Assembly (NCBI GenBank): GCA_024640085.1
Contig: JAHEFR010000005.1
Location: 62,001-126,000 of the forward strand
Length of the DNA: 64,000 nt
Direction of reading: 5' to 3'
Origin: Gammaproteobacteria bacterium
GTDB lineage: Bacteria; Pseudomonadota; Gammaproteobacteria; Steroidobacterales; XN24
Part shown: positions 27,168 through 38,001 of the stretch, piece by piece
Layout of the letters: every line of letters starts with the position of its first letter
Position numbering within the stretch: the stretch's first letter is position 1
Notes under the pieces: model-generated
What the model was told of the DNA's origin: nothing
What the model saw: the letters and a program-made list of their open reading frames with translations, nothing else
Databases searched by the model: none
Program-made: the position numbers and the translations under genes

Positions 27168-27950
27168 TCAGCGCCCCTCGAATTTCGGCGGGCGCTTCGC
27201 GAAGAATGCGCGCAGACCCTCGGCAGCGTCTTCGCTCGCGCCGCACATACCCTGCAGCCTGGCCTCGACACTGATCGTCTCGTCGATCGAGGCATGCATC
27301 GCCAGGCGCATGGCCTGCTTGGTCGCGGCCAGGGCCAGGGGCGCACGCTGCGCCAGCGCCTCGGCCCAGGTCACCGTCTCGTCCATGAGACTGTCGGCTG
27401 CTACGACCCGGTTGCACAGTCCCGCGCTCAAGCACTCGGCGGCAGTCAGTCTGCCGGCCTCCGCGCAGAGCTGGTAGGCGCGGTGATACCCGAGCCGGCG
27501 GGCGAGCATCCAGGTGGCGCCACCATCGGGCACCAGGCCGATAGTCGTGAAGGCCGGCAGGATATAGGCGTCATCCGCCATGACCACCAGGTCGCAGATC
27601 AGCGCGAATGCCAGGCCGATCCCGGCGGCCGGGCCGGCCACGGCGGCGATGACGGGCTTGTCCATGGTGGCCAGGAGATCGAGACTCGGGCGATAGCGGT
27701 TGTTGATCACCTCCTCCAGGGTCTGATCGTCCGGCATCCCCTCGCGGATATCGGCACCGGCGCAGAACGCACCGCCGGCGCCGGTCAGGATGACAACCCG
27801 CACCGCGGCATCGGTCGCCGATTCCGCCAGAGCGGAACGCAATGCCGCTGAATTGGCCTCGCCCAGCGCGTTACGAGTCTGCGGGCTGTTGATCGTGACC
27901 ACTGCAACTGGATCCTGCCGGACTAACGTGACCAGATCCCTTCCGCTCAT
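27168..27950 (-). CDS. Enoyl-CoA hydratase/isomerase (PaaG-like crotonase), copy 2
   Basis: A 260-residue crotonase with AFCAGADIREG and VAGPAAGIGLAFALICDLVVMADDA forming the CoA and oxyanion sites. TTIGLVPDGGATWMLAR places a single catalytic aspartate where hydratases have glutamate, a pattern typical of PaaG-type isomerases. The likely role is shifting double bonds or hydrating unusual enoyl-CoA esters. It lies 12 bases after the fadB-like gene and is co-directional with the acyl-CoA operon. Confidence 0.88.
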   Translation of the reverse strand: MSGRDLVTLVRQDPVAVVTINSPQTRNALGEANSAALRSALAESATDAAVRVVILTGAGGAFCAGADIREGMPDDQTLEEVINNRYRPSLDLLATMDKPVIAAVAGPAAGIGLAFALICDLVVMADDAYILPAFTTIGLVPDGGATWMLARRLGYHRAYQLCAEAGRLTAAECLSAGLCNRVVAADSLMDETVTWAEALAQRAPLALAATKQAMRLAMHASIDETISVEARLQGMCGASEDAAEGLRAFFAKRPPKFEGR

Positions 27951-27962
27951 GATGACATCCTC

Positions 27963-30095
27963 TCAGCGCGTCGTGGACCGGCCGCGCAGCCAGTCCGGAG
28001 GCGAGAACCTGGGCCCGTGTCGGCTCGCGAGCTGCTCGCATTCCTCGACGAACCTCGACAATCCCACGGTATCGATCAGGGACAGCGTCCCGCCGGTCCA
28101 TGGTGGGAATCCCCATCCCAGGATGGACCCCACGTCCGCGTCCGCCGGTTCGTCCACCACGCCCTCCTCCATGCATCGCGCCGTCTCAAGCGCCTGCACG
28201 TAGAGGAGTCGCTTCCGGACGTCTCCAACGGAAGGCTGATGGTCCACGGGCGGATATTCCTCTACCAGGCCCGGCCACAGGAATTTCTTGCCGTCCCGGG
28301 GATACTCGTAGAACCCGGCGCCGAAGCGCTTGCCCTTGCGCTCCAGGTCCTCCTGAAAATGGCGCACGACCTCGTCGGCCGCCACCGGAACATAGGCGTC
28401 GCCCAGGTCCTTCCTCGTCTGCATCATGATCTTGTACGACAGATCGATGGTGACCTCGTCATGGACTGCCAGAGGGCCGACAGGCATGCCGGCCATCCGG
28501 GCGGCATTCTCGATCAGGGCGGGCTTGACGCCCTCGGCGAGCAGCTCCATGCCCTCCTTGACGTAGGTCGAGAACACCCGGCTGGTGTAGAAACCGCGGC
28601 TGTCGTTGACCAGGATCGGGGTCTTGCGGATCTGCCGGACATAATCGAGGGCCACGGCGATGGCCTTCTCGCCGGTGGCCTTGCCGAGGATCACTTCCAC
28701 CAGGGGCATCTTGTCCACCGGCGAAAAGAAGTGGATACCGATGAACTGATCGGGCCGCGTCGAAGCTTCGGCGAGCCCGGTGATCGGAAGCGTCGATGTG
28801 TTGCTGGCGAAGATCGACGCTTCCGGTATGACTGCTTCGGTCTTGCGGGTCACGTCCGCCTTGATGCGCCGGTCCTCGAAAACGGCCTCGATCACGAGAT
28901 CGCAGCCCTCCAGCTCGGCGTAGTCGGTCGCAGGCGTAATTCGCTCGAGCACGGCTGCGGCCTGCTCCTCGGTCATCCGCCCGCGGGCGACCCGCTTCTC
29001 CAGAAGTCCGCGGGAGTAGGCCTTGCCTTTCTCGGCGTCCTCGAGGGACCGATCGAGCAGGACCACCTGCTGACCGGAGAACGCCGAAACGTAGGCGATG
29101 CCGGCACCCATCATCCCGGCGCCGAGGATGCCGAGCTTCTCGACCCGGGTCTCGGGAATGTCTTTCGGGCGGCGCACCAGCTTGTCCGCGGCGCCCTTGT
29201 CGATGAACAGGGTGCGGATCATGTTGCGGGCGACGGGTCCCGCCAGCAGCTTGGTAAAGTACTGGAGTTCGATCTTCAGCCCCTTGTCGATGGGCAACTG
29301 CGTCCCCTCATAGACGCAGGCCATGATCGCGATCGGCGCCGGGTAGTTGTGCTGGGTCTTCTCCGCGACCATGGCGTTGCCCGCCATGAAAGTCTGGACG
29401 ACCCCGGGGTGCATGCCGCCGGATCCGCCCGGGACCTTGAAGCCCCTCTTGTCCCAGCGTGCCACCGGGTCGCCGGTATCCAGGATCCACCGCCGTGAGC
29501 GCTCCATCAAGTCTTCGATGTCGCCCGCCAGCTCGTCACAAATCCCGAGTTCGACCGCCCTTGTCGGCTTCAGATGCGTCCCCTCGAGCATCAGCGGCAG
29601 TGACTCCCGAATCCCGATAAGTCTTGGCAGCCGCTGGGTGCCCCCGGCCCCTGGCAACAGGCCCACCTTGACTTCCGGCTGCCCGATGACGGCCTTCGGG
29701 TTGTCCAGGACGACGCGGTAATGACAAGCCAGCGCCAGTTCGAGGCCGCCCCCCAGGGCAGTGCCGTTAATGGCGGCGGCAAAAGGCTTTCCGCAGGTCT
29801 CGATTTTCCTGTAGAGAGCCGAGTACTTGCCGGCGAACTTGTAGATCTCGTGCTCGTCCAGATTTTCGCCGAATACGCCGACCAGTTCCTTCAGGTCGGC
29901 TCCGGCGATAAATGACGACTTGCCCGAGGTGACCACGGCGCCCCTGACGGCGTCGTCCGCCGCGACCCTGTCTATGGCCCGGTCGAGGTCGGCCATGAAT
30001 TCCGGGGTCAGCACGTTCATGGATCTGTCGAGGATGTCGATGGTCAGGATGGCGACGCCGTCGTCACCCAGCTGATACTTGATGGTTTCGCTCAT
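27963..30095 (-). CDS. fadJ: Bifunctional enoyl-CoA hydratase / 3-hydroxyacyl-CoA dehydrogenase (FadB/FadJ type)
   Basis: A 710-residue multifunctional beta-oxidation alpha subunit. The N-terminal crotonase domain (about 1-190) has both catalytic glutamates: E119 (GGGLELALACHYRV) and E141 (GQPEVKVGLLPGAGG). The NAD-binding domain starts with GILGAGMMGAGIA at 322-334, and the dehydrogenase histidine H455 is in IGIHFFSPVDKMPLVEV. It hydrates enoyl-CoA and oxidises 3-hydroxyacyl-CoA. It lies 48 bases after the thiolase, the partner beta subunit. The FadJ label is by domain order and length and could equally be FadB. Confidence 0.93.
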   Translation of the reverse strand: MSETIKYQLGDDGVAILTIDILDRSMNVLTPEFMADLDRAIDRVAADDAVRGAVVTSGKSSFIAGADLKELVGVFGENLDEHEIYKFAGKYSALYRKIETCGKPFAAAINGTALGGGLELALACHYRVVLDNPKAVIGQPEVKVGLLPGAGGTQRLPRLIGIRESLPLMLEGTHLKPTRAVELGICDELAGDIEDLMERSRRWILDTGDPVARWDKRGFKVPGGSGGMHPGVVQTFMAGNAMVAEKTQHNYPAPIAIMACVYEGTQLPIDKGLKIELQYFTKLLAGPVARNMIRTLFIDKGAADKLVRRPKDIPETRVEKLGILGAGMMGAGIAYVSAFSGQQVVLLDRSLEDAEKGKAYSRGLLEKRVARGRMTEEQAAAVLERITPATDYAELEGCDLVIEAVFEDRRIKADVTRKTEAVIPEASIFASNTSTLPITGLAEASTRPDQFIGIHFFSPVDKMPLVEVILGKATGEKAIAVALDYVRQIRKTPILVNDSRGFYTSRVFSTYVKEGMELLAEGVKPALIENAARMAGMPVGPLAVHDEVTIDLSYKIMMQTRKDLGDAYVPVAADEVVRHFQEDLERKGKRFGAGFYEYPRDGKKFLWPGLVEEYPPVDHQPSVGDVRKRLLYVQALETARCMEEGVVDEPADADVGSILGWGFPPWTGGTLSLIDTVGLSRFVEECEQLASRHGPRFSPPDWLRGRSTTR

Positions 30096-30143
30096 GATTC
30101 GTTCCAGATACTCAATCTTGTCCGAATGGGGTTCCCGACGGTC

Positions 30144-31352
<1,209 letters not shown>

Positions 31353-31755
31353 GGAAACACTTCCTCCTTCAGACAGCTGCCGGACAGGCAACGGGTCGAA
31401 CAGACCCGGAGGCTGCGCGCCCTGGCGAAGGACCGTGCCCCCGATTTTCCTGACGATTTTCCGTGGGACCCGAGGCCATGGATCAGGGCCTGCTAACTCT
31501 ATCGGCCAGGCGGCCGCCGGATCCGCTGTTTTCGGCCCGCTGGGCGCCGCGAGCGCGGTGTAGCCCGGCTACATGAACGAGTGGCATCCCCGCGGAGCGG
31601 GGAAAGCGGCCCGGCCCTCTCACGGCAGGCGATCAGCGATCTTCCGGACCACGACGGGTCCCGCGATCCGTCGTCCGGCAATGGTCCTGATCATACACTT
31701 TCCGGGCCTTTTTTGCTGCTCCGCATCATGGCGGCGCGTGGCCTGTCGCCAGGGA
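31353..31755. other. Intergenic region with two short hairpins
   Basis: This 403-base gap lies between the thiolase start and the 3' end of the alpha/beta hydrolase, both on the minus strand. It should hold the acyl-CoA operon promoter, which I could not pin down. Two compact inverted repeats stand out: TGTAGCC-C-GGCTACA at 31559-31573 and TCCCCGC-GGA-GCGGGGA at 31587-31603. I see no gene, tRNA or IS end. Confidence 0.55.
31559..31603. repeat. Pair of adjacent perfect hairpins
   Basis: TGTAGCC-C-GGCTACA (31559-31573) and TCCCCGC-GGA-GCGGGGA (31587-31603) are each 7-bp perfect stems separated by 13 bases. They could be a REP-like intergenic element or rho-independent-like structure. Neither has a U-run. 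Confidence 0.4.
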
Positions 31756-33246
31756 TCACTCGGAGCGGCCCGCAGATCGCTTCAGCGGCTCGATGAAGTC
31801 TCTGATCCTCGCCTTCATATAAGGGAAGAACGGGTTGTACCGGAGCCTGGAGAACTGGGTAAGGGGCAGGGTGAGCACGTTTCGCTCGCCCTTGGGATTC
31901 AGGTTGCCGAGGGTGTATCGGCCGTCAGCACCGATCCCGTATACCGGATCGTCCTCCGGGAACGGCACGGCAACGTGGGACATGGAGTACACCTGGCGCG
32001 GCCAGCCCAGACCCAGCGGTTCGCCCAGGATTTCCGCGCCGCCGGGCAGGCGGGACCGGGCGACCACGTCTTCGCGCTCCGGTTCCAGGTTGCTCAGGAC
32101 CGTCAATGTGTAACCCCGGGTCTGTTTCGCCAGCATCCGGTCCAGCATCCTCGGGTAGTGGTTGCCGAGGAAATCGCCCAGGGAGTCCAGCCGGTTGACG
32201 TCGAACACGACCAGCTCGCTGTGGGGGACAGTCAGCCGGTCAAAGAGCTGTGTGACGATGGCCTCGGTGAGGACAGTGGCGTCCGCCAGCGACTGGAAAC
32301 AGAGCACCGGCGGCATCGCCTCCAACCGACCGTTGGCCTGCAGGCGGGCAAGCTGGGCATGCAGCTCCCGGGCCAGCATCCAGGATTCGTGGCCGGCGAT
32401 TTTGGGGAAGGAATTGTATTTGTACGGGTCGAACTCCGGCAGGATGGACTCCCAGCGGAATTTCTCGAAATACGGGATGGAGGCCAGCAGCCTGTGCCAG
32501 CTCGCGATTCGGGCGAATGCCGTGATGCCAATGGCGGGTGAGAACAGGTAGACCTGATCCGGCACGTCGAGCGCGGTGTCCTCGAGGGCGTCGAGGGTGT
32601 ATCGGGTGACGAGTGCGCCGCCATTCGAATATCCTCCCAGGAGCAACGGCGCATCCGGGCCGATGGTTTGCCGCGCTCTTGTTACCGCCAGCCGGACCAC
32701 CGCCAGCCAGTCCGCGCGGGTCACCTCGATCAGTGCGCCCGGGGCCAGTCCATGTCCGGGCATCCGGGGGGCGACCACGTGGACCCCCATATCGCGGAAA
32801 CTCTCCGCCAGGGTCCTGACGCTGTACGGTGAATCCGTCAGCCCGTGTACGAGCACGATGGCGGCCCATGGATCTTCCGGCGCCATCTCAAAACTGCGGT
32901 TCCAGTCGGGCTTGCGGGCCCCCGGGTAGAACTTCGACGACCGGTTGTAACGCGAGGCCCGATCACCCAGGTCGGTGGTCACTTCCGACTCGAGTTCCCT
33001 GAATACGGCGGCCTCCCGTGACAGGTACTCCCCCCAGTCTTCGCCGGCATCGCGATCAGCCCGGTATTCGGTTTCGAACCTGTTTGTATGCCAGGCCTGC
33101 AGATCGGGTTGGCGCCGGGCGTCAAATGCCCTGACCAGCATGATAGTGAAGACGATCAGGACCAGGCCGAGCGCGATCCTGATAATCCATCTCAACAGCG
33201 CCAGAAGAAGCTTTCTCACGCCCAACTCTCCATCTTGGTGCGGCAT
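31756..33246 (-). CDS. Membrane-anchored alpha/beta hydrolase
   Basis: A 496-residue serine hydrolase. One N-terminal membrane span (about 16-38) anchors it. The hydrolase core has the oxyanion HG in IVLVHGLTDSP (129-140) and nucleophile S207 in GGYSNGG. Between them is a lysophospholipase/lipase-like segment, MPGHGLAPGAL. The roughly 85 residues after the span and the long C-terminal part match no family I recognise. The substrate is unknown: a lipid, ester or lysophospholipid is plausible. It is divergent from murI. Confidence 0.82.
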   Translation of the reverse strand: MPHQDGELGVRKLLLALLRWIIRIALGLVLIVFTIMLVRAFDARRQPDLQAWHTNRFETEYRADRDAGEDWGEYLSREAAVFRELESEVTTDLGDRASRYNRSSKFYPGARKPDWNRSFEMAPEDPWAAIVLVHGLTDSPYSVRTLAESFRDMGVHVVAPRMPGHGLAPGALIEVTRADWLAVVRLAVTRARQTIGPDAPLLLGGYSNGGALVTRYTLDALEDTALDVPDQVYLFSPAIGITAFARIASWHRLLASIPYFEKFRWESILPEFDPYKYNSFPKIAGHESWMLARELHAQLARLQANGRLEAMPPVLCFQSLADATVLTEAIVTQLFDRLTVPHSELVVFDVNRLDSLGDFLGNHYPRMLDRMLAKQTRGYTLTVLSNLEPEREDVVARSRLPGGAEILGEPLGLGWPRQVYSMSHVAVPFPEDDPVYGIGADGRYTLGNLNPKGERNVLTLPLTQFSRLRYNPFFPYMKARIRDFIEPLKRSAGRSE

Positions 33247-33366
33247 CCGGACCGGTTTTCCGCAAACCCCGAATATATCGGAATCCGCGGGTCGGCGACC
33301 GGCTCTGGCTGCCCCGGCCAGCCAACTCTATGATGGACGCTCGCCAGGCAGAAGCCGAGCAGGCTT

Positions 33367-34164
33367 ATGGATCCCATGGAGCGACCGGTGGGCATCTTCG
33401 ACTCGGGTGTGGGCGGATTATCCGTGGCCCGCGCTATCCGGCGTCTCATGCCGCAGCTGGACCTCATATACGTGGGGGACTCCGGGCACGTGCCCTACGG
33501 TGGCCACGATCTGGCTTTCATCTCTGGGCGCGCAAGGCTGATCGTGGATTTCCTGGTCGGACGGGACGCTCGCGCCATCGTCATCGCTTGCAACACGGCC
33601 ACCGCAGCCGCTGCATCCGACCTGAGGCGCACGCTTTCCATACCGGTAGTGGCGATGGAACCGGCAGTCAAGCCCGCTGCCGCCGCGACCCGGACCGGCA
33701 TCGTCGGCGTGCTGGCGACCGCTGGCACCCTTGCCAGCGCCAGATTTGCCGGCCTCCTCGATCGATTCGGGGAAGGCATCAGCGTGCTCACGGAACCGTG
33801 CCCCGATCTGGTGACCCTGGTCGAACAGGGGGAACTGGAGGGACCGGAGACGACGCGGCGCATCGCGGCACACGTCAGACCCCTGGTGGACGCCGGGGCA
33901 GATACCCTGATCCTTGGTTGCACCCATTTCTCGTTCCTTCGCCTCTCGATCGAACGGGAGGCCGGCCCGGGCATCGCCGTCATCGACACAGGTCCCGCAG
34001 TAGCCAGGCAACTGATGCGCGTGCTGGCACGAGACGCGGCCGACAGGAGCGCCGGCTCCGGCCGCGTGGATATTTTCACCAGTGGTGATACCTCGGCCTT
34101 CTCCGCCACGTCGCGGCGCCTCTGGCCGGAGTTGCCGCCGGCGAGCCAGCTGCCGGAAGACTGA
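33367..34164 (+). CDS. murI: Glutamate racemase
   Basis: A 265-residue Asp/Glu racemase that makes D-glutamate for peptidoglycan. The N-terminal IFDSGVGGLSV carries D12, and the two catalytic cysteines are C75 (ACNTATA) and C185 (GCTHFSF, where GCTHYP is usual). An alternative in-frame ATG three codons downstream would remove only MDP. It is flanked by tyrA on the opposite strand, three bases away at the 3' end. Confidence 0.93.
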   Translation: MDPMERPVGIFDSGVGGLSVARAIRRLMPQLDLIYVGDSGHVPYGGHDLAFISGRARLIVDFLVGRDARAIVIACNTATAAAASDLRRTLSIPVVAMEPAVKPAAAATRTGIVGVLATAGTLASARFAGLLDRFGEGISVLTEPCPDLVTLVEQGELEGPETTRRIAAHVRPLVDAGADTLILGCTHFSFLRLSIEREAGPGIAVIDTGPAVARQLMRVLARDAADRSAGSGRVDIFTSGDTSAFSATSRRLWPELPPASQLPED

Positions 34165-34166
34165 AC

Positions 34167-35291
34167 TCAGACGTCGGCGGGGGGGCGACGGCTGGCGAGG
34201 TACTCGCGACCCCGATCCATCAGTTCCACGAACGCAGCCGCATCGTCGGCCGCCACGGATCTGCGGATCCTGTCCACCGAACGCGCCAGGGCATCCAGGG
34301 CATCCCGGCCATGCTCGTTGAGGGACTGGATTTCGAAGTAGAGCCAGGGATTCTCGGCCGCCACGCGGCGGCAGACCTCGAGCTGGGCGTCGAAAGTCGT
34401 GCTGGACAATTGCGCCAGCAAGGGCACATCCGCGCCGCTTTCCGCCAACGCGGTGAAAAACGCAATGTTGAGCGCGTGGGACAATCCGAGGACGAAGGCG
34501 ATGAGGCGGTCGTGCTGATCCAGTGACATTTCCACCTGCTCCGCCATGGTGGAATCGAACAGCTCACGGGCCTCGCGGGTGGCGCCGGCATCTCCCACGT
34601 CGGTGAAGATCACGTGACGACCCGACAACAGGCGCGTGTCGGGGCCGAACATGGGATGCACGGACGTGACCCGGCACCCGGCGGCGGCCAGCGCCGCGAG
34701 GCCGCGTCTCAAGGGTGATTTGAGGGAGCCGACGTCGAATATCAGACCGGGGGGGCGGAGTTCGGCCAGGGCTTCCAGGATGGCGCCCGACATCGTCAGC
34801 GGCGCGGCGACCACGATGAGGTCCTGGTCCAGGGGGCCCTCCTTCCACTCCTGGCGCACCGCTGGCTCGGCCGGATCTGCGGCCGGATCCGCGATCTCCA
34901 CCCCGTACCCCTGGGTCGCAAGAAAGTCCGCGAACCATCGTCCCATGCGCCCGGCGCCACCGATCACCAGCGCCCGTCGCCCGCTTCCGCGCCCCTCGCT
35001 GACCACACGGTCCTGTTCCTGGGTGGTCAGTGAGGAGCGGATCAGGAGGCGCATCATCACCTCCGCCAGATCGCCCGGGAGGCCAAGCTCGCGGGCCTTC
35101 GCCACGGCGCCGTGGATGACGTCCTTCTCCCTGGCGAAATCGCGGGTAGGCTGTCCCTTGCCCTGCTTGTGGCGGCCGATGGCCTCCACCAGGTGCTGCC
35201 TCTCCGCGACCAGCTCGAGTAGCCGGTCGTCGATTTCCGTCAGCCTTCGTCGCAATTCGACGAGGTCGGCGCGATCCTTATCCGTGCTCAT
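34167..35291 (-). CDS. tyrA: T-protein: chorismate mutase fused to prephenate dehydrogenase
   Basis: A 374-residue fusion matching E. coli TyrA (373 residues). An AroQ-type chorismate mutase covers about 1-90 (ELRRRLTEIDDRLLELVAERQHLVEAIGRHK). The NAD-dependent prephenate dehydrogenase follows, starting with RALVIGGAGRMGRWFADFL. It turns chorismate into 4-hydroxyphenylpyruvate, the precursor of tyrosine and also the substrate of Hpd encoded elsewhere in this window. The fusion is characteristic of gammaproteobacteria and is one basis for the taxonomic guess. Confidence 0.95.
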   Translation of the reverse strand: MSTDKDRADLVELRRRLTEIDDRLLELVAERQHLVEAIGRHKQGKGQPTRDFAREKDVIHGAVAKARELGLPGDLAEVMMRLLIRSSLTTQEQDRVVSEGRGSGRRALVIGGAGRMGRWFADFLATQGYGVEIADPAADPAEPAVRQEWKEGPLDQDLIVVAAPLTMSGAILEALAELRPPGLIFDVGSLKSPLRRGLAALAAAGCRVTSVHPMFGPDTRLLSGRHVIFTDVGDAGATREARELFDSTMAEQVEMSLDQHDRLIAFVLGLSHALNIAFFTALAESGADVPLLAQLSSTTFDAQLEVCRRVAAENPWLYFEIQSLNEHGRDALDALARSVDRIRRSVAADDAAAFVELMDRGREYLASRRPPADV

Positions 35292-35384
35292 TATGTACCG
35301 CCGTCATTATCGTCCATGCCCGCCTTCGCTCCCGTATGGGAGCGGAGGTATTCTTCTGCAATCGCGACAGGCTTGGCAAACCCT

Positions 35385-36125
35385 ATGTTCAAGGACCACT
35401 TCTCCACTGCAGCTCGCGGCTACGCCAGATTCAGGCCGGAATATCCGGACGGCCTGTTCCGCTGGCTCATCGAAGTCTCCCCCGCGCGGGACTGCGCATG
35501 GGATGCGGCAACCGGCACCGGTCAGGCGGCCCTGGGCCTCGCCCCGTATTTCGTGGAAGTGATCGCCACTGACGCTAGCCTCGCGCAGATCCGCCATGCC
35601 AGAGCCCATCCCGCGGTGCGCTACGAGGTGGCACCGTCCGAGTACGTCCCCATTGAAAACGCCTCCGTGGACCTGGTGACGGTCGCCCAGGCGCTGCACT
35701 GGTTCGATTTCGACGCCTTCTACAGTGAAGTGCGGCGGGTTTCACGGCCTGGCGCTGTGCTGGCGGCAATCAGTTACGGACTCGCCAGGATCGAGCCGGA
35801 CATCGATGCCATCGTCGACGACCTCTATCGCGGCCCGCTGGACACCTACTGGCCTCCGGAGCGGGCCTATGTGGATCAGCATTACCGCACGATCCCTTTC
35901 CCGTTCGAGGAGATCGATCCGCCGCCGTTCCTGATGAGGTCAAGCTGGACCCTGGACCACCTGCTGGGGTACCTGGGCACCTGGTCGGCCGTAAACCGGG
36001 CCAGGGAACAATCGGGTGAGGACCCGCTGACGGCGATCGCGCCCGCGCTGCGCGGCGCCTGGGGCGAACCGCTCGAATTACGTGACGTTACCTGGCCGCT
36101 GAACCTGCGCGTCGGGCGGGCCTAG
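35385..36125 (+). CDS. SAM-dependent class I methyltransferase
   Basis: A 246-residue methyltransferase of the SAM-binding 11-type. Motif I is CAWDAATGTGQAALGLA at about 37-53, followed by an acidic loop (ATDASLAQI) and the post-motif VTVAQALHWFDFDAFYSEVRRV. Enzymes with AQALHWFD often act on small carboxylic acids or trans-aconitate-like compounds, but no substrate can be assigned. The ATG at 35385 gives the usual F-x-x-x-A-x-x-Y-x-x-x-RP-x-YP start. Confidence 0.85.
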   Translation: MFKDHFSTAARGYARFRPEYPDGLFRWLIEVSPARDCAWDAATGTGQAALGLAPYFVEVIATDASLAQIRHARAHPAVRYEVAPSEYVPIENASVDLVTVAQALHWFDFDAFYSEVRRVSRPGAVLAAISYGLARIEPDIDAIVDDLYRGPLDTYWPPERAYVDQHYRTIPFPFEEIDPPPFLMRSSWTLDHLLGYLGTWSAVNRAREQSGEDPLTAIAPALRGAWGEPLELRDVTWPLNLRVGRA

Positions 36126-36141
36126 AGCCGGTCGACCGCCC

Positions 36142-37599
36142 CTAGCGCCGCGACATGCCGCCGAGGATGCCGCGCAGAAGCTGCCGGCCAAGAGTACGGC
36201 CGACCGTGCTCCCGAGGCTGCGCAGGACGCTCTTGGTCACTGCCTCGCCGTAGCTCTGGCGGCCCGATCCCGACTTGCGGGACGCCTCCCGGGGCGTCTC
36301 CTGGGCGATCTTTTCCGCCCTCCGGGCGAGGAGTTCATGAGCCGACTCCCGGTCCACCAGCCTGTCGTAACGTCCTCCAACCGGACTCCGGCTCATGATC
36401 TCGGCGCGCTCGCTTTCGTCTGCTGGGCCGATCCTGGAGCGCGGCGGACAGATCAGACATCGCTGGACCACACCGGGCACCCCCTTGTCCTCCAGCATGG
36501 AGACCAGAGCCTCCCCGACGCCGAGTTCAGTAATGACCTTCTCTGCATCCAGTGCCGGATTCTGCCTGAAGGTCGACGCTGCAGCCCTGACCGCCTTCTG
36601 GTCGCGTGGCGTGAAGGCTCGCAGCGCATGCTGGATCCGGTTGCCAAGTTGCCCCAGCACATCGTCCGGCACGTCCAGAGGATTCTGGGTGACGAAGTAC
36701 ACGCCCACGCCCTTCGACCGTATGAGCCGTACCACTTGTTCGACTTTCTGCATCAGCGCCTTTGGAGCATCGTCGAAAAGCAGGTGAGCCTCGTCGAAGA
36801 AGAACACGAGTTCGGGCCTGTCCGCGTCTCCGACCTCCGGCAACTCCTCGAACAACTCACTCAGCAGCCACAGCAGGAAGGTTGAGTACAGGCGGGGCCG
36901 CTGGATCAGCTCCCGCGCGTCGAGCACGTTGACCACGCCGCGGCCGGTCATATCCCTGCGCCGGATGTCCGCCAGCTCCAGCGCCGGCTCGCCAAAGAAC
37001 GCCCGGGCCCCCTGATCCTCAAGCACGAGAAGGCGACGCTGGATGGCGGCGACCGACTGGCGGCTCACGTTGCCATACCTGCTCGAATAATCGGCGGCAT
37101 TCCGAGCCAGATGGTCGAGCATGGATCTCAGGTCGTCCATGTCCAGTAACAACAGGCCTTCCTCGTCGGCCACCCGGAAGGCCACGTGTAGCACACCCTC
37201 CTGGGTCTCGTTCAATTCCATCAGACGGGACAACAGTAACGGGCCCATCTCGGAGACCGTTGTGCGTATGGGGTGCCCTGCCTTGCCGAAGAGATCCCAG
37301 AAGACCACCGGCGCGGCGGCGGGCGCGTAGCCCTCGATGCCGATGCGATCGATCCGTTCGGTAACCCGAGGCCCAGGGACGATCGGACGGGAAATCCCGG
37401 ACAGATCGCCCTTGACGTCGGCGAGGAACACCGGAACGCCCATGGCGGAAAACCCTTCAGCGAGGACCTGGAGACTCACCGTCTTCCCTGTCCCGGTGGC
37501 CCCGGCAATGAGGCCGTGGCGGTTCGCGTAGCGGCCGGCCAGCCGGACCTGGCGGTCGCCACCCCCAACAAGGATCGAATCATGGTCGTTCACAGGCAT
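36142..37599 (-). CDS. HerA/YjgR-like ATPase (DUF853)
   Basis: A 485-residue P-loop ATPase of the YjgR/DUF853 group. Walker A is GATGTGKT at 33-40, and Walker B FFFDEAH is at 266-272. FLADVKGDLSG after Walker A and YFVTQNPLDVPD and FTPRDQKAVRAAA later are characteristic of the family. The basic C-terminal tail ends KSVLRSLGSTVGRTLGRQLLRGILGG. Family members are annotated as helicase HerA-like, but the biological role is not established. It is convergent with the methyltransferase. Confidence 0.9.
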   Translation of the reverse strand: MPVNDHDSILVGGGDRQVRLAGRYANRHGLIAGATGTGKTVSLQVLAEGFSAMGVPVFLADVKGDLSGISRPIVPGPRVTERIDRIGIEGYAPAAAPVVFWDLFGKAGHPIRTTVSEMGPLLLSRLMELNETQEGVLHVAFRVADEEGLLLLDMDDLRSMLDHLARNAADYSSRYGNVSRQSVAAIQRRLLVLEDQGARAFFGEPALELADIRRRDMTGRGVVNVLDARELIQRPRLYSTFLLWLLSELFEELPEVGDADRPELVFFFDEAHLLFDDAPKALMQKVEQVVRLIRSKGVGVYFVTQNPLDVPDDVLGQLGNRIQHALRAFTPRDQKAVRAAASTFRQNPALDAEKVITELGVGEALVSMLEDKGVPGVVQRCLICPPRSRIGPADESERAEIMSRSPVGGRYDRLVDRESAHELLARRAEKIAQETPREASRKSGSGRQSYGEAVTKSVLRSLGSTVGRTLGRQLLRGILGGMSRR

Positions 37600-37913
37600 C
37601 CCCCGGCGGGAATTACGGCTACGTTCGTCCTATTTTGCAGTTCGCCCGGCGCCGTGGGTAGTCGGGCGCACCGCGATGATGCCACCTGGAGGGCGACCAG
37701 CACCGTCCCGGTGCACATCGGCCACCGCGCTCCCGGGCTCCGCCGACTGAAATGCTCGCCTGGCAGGGAATCCGCGATCTGGTACGAATCCTGCTTACTA
37801 AGATCCAGATGGCGCCGGGTCTGATCGGGACGGCCACCCTGGTCGTTGACCGCCTGGCGCCAGGGAAGGTGCCGCCGGAAGAAGCATGTCTGTTTTTTGC
37901 GACAGAAAATAAT
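37600..37913. other. Intergenic region, nothing definite
   Basis: Region between the YjgR-like start and the promoter of the outer-membrane gene. The presumed leftward promoter of the ATPase lies here but I cannot place it. No coding frame with plausible composition, RNA gene or repeat was found. Confidence 0.5.
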
Positions 37914-37944
37914 TTGACCTGCGCGGCGATTTTGCGTGTTAAAA
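37914..37944 (+). promoter_or_regulatory. Probable promoter of the TIGR02001-type gene
   Basis: TTGACC at 37914-37919 is a good -35. A -10 follows as TGTTAA (37937, 17-base spacer) or TTAAAA (37939, 19-base spacer). The surroundings are AT-rich compared with the rest of the window. Transcription would begin near 37950, just before the palindrome at 37956. Confidence 0.45.
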
Positions 37945-37955
37945 TTCATCGGATT

Positions 37956-37971
37956 GATGACACCTGTCATC
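37956..37971. promoter_or_regulatory. 16-bp perfect palindrome in the leader of the outer-membrane gene
   Basis: GATGACA-CC-TGTCATC is a perfect inverted repeat immediately downstream of the predicted transcription start and 30 bases before the ATG at 38002. It can be an operator on DNA or a 7-bp hairpin in RNA. No regulator can be assigned. Confidence 0.55.
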
Positions 37972-38001
37972 CTGTTAAAAAAATCAGCAAGGGGAAGTTG
38001 T

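Noticed and set aside
28017-29498. 493-codon plus-strand frame opposite the FadJ-type gene
   Set aside because: Antisense to a protein with all crotonase and dehydrogenase residues in place.
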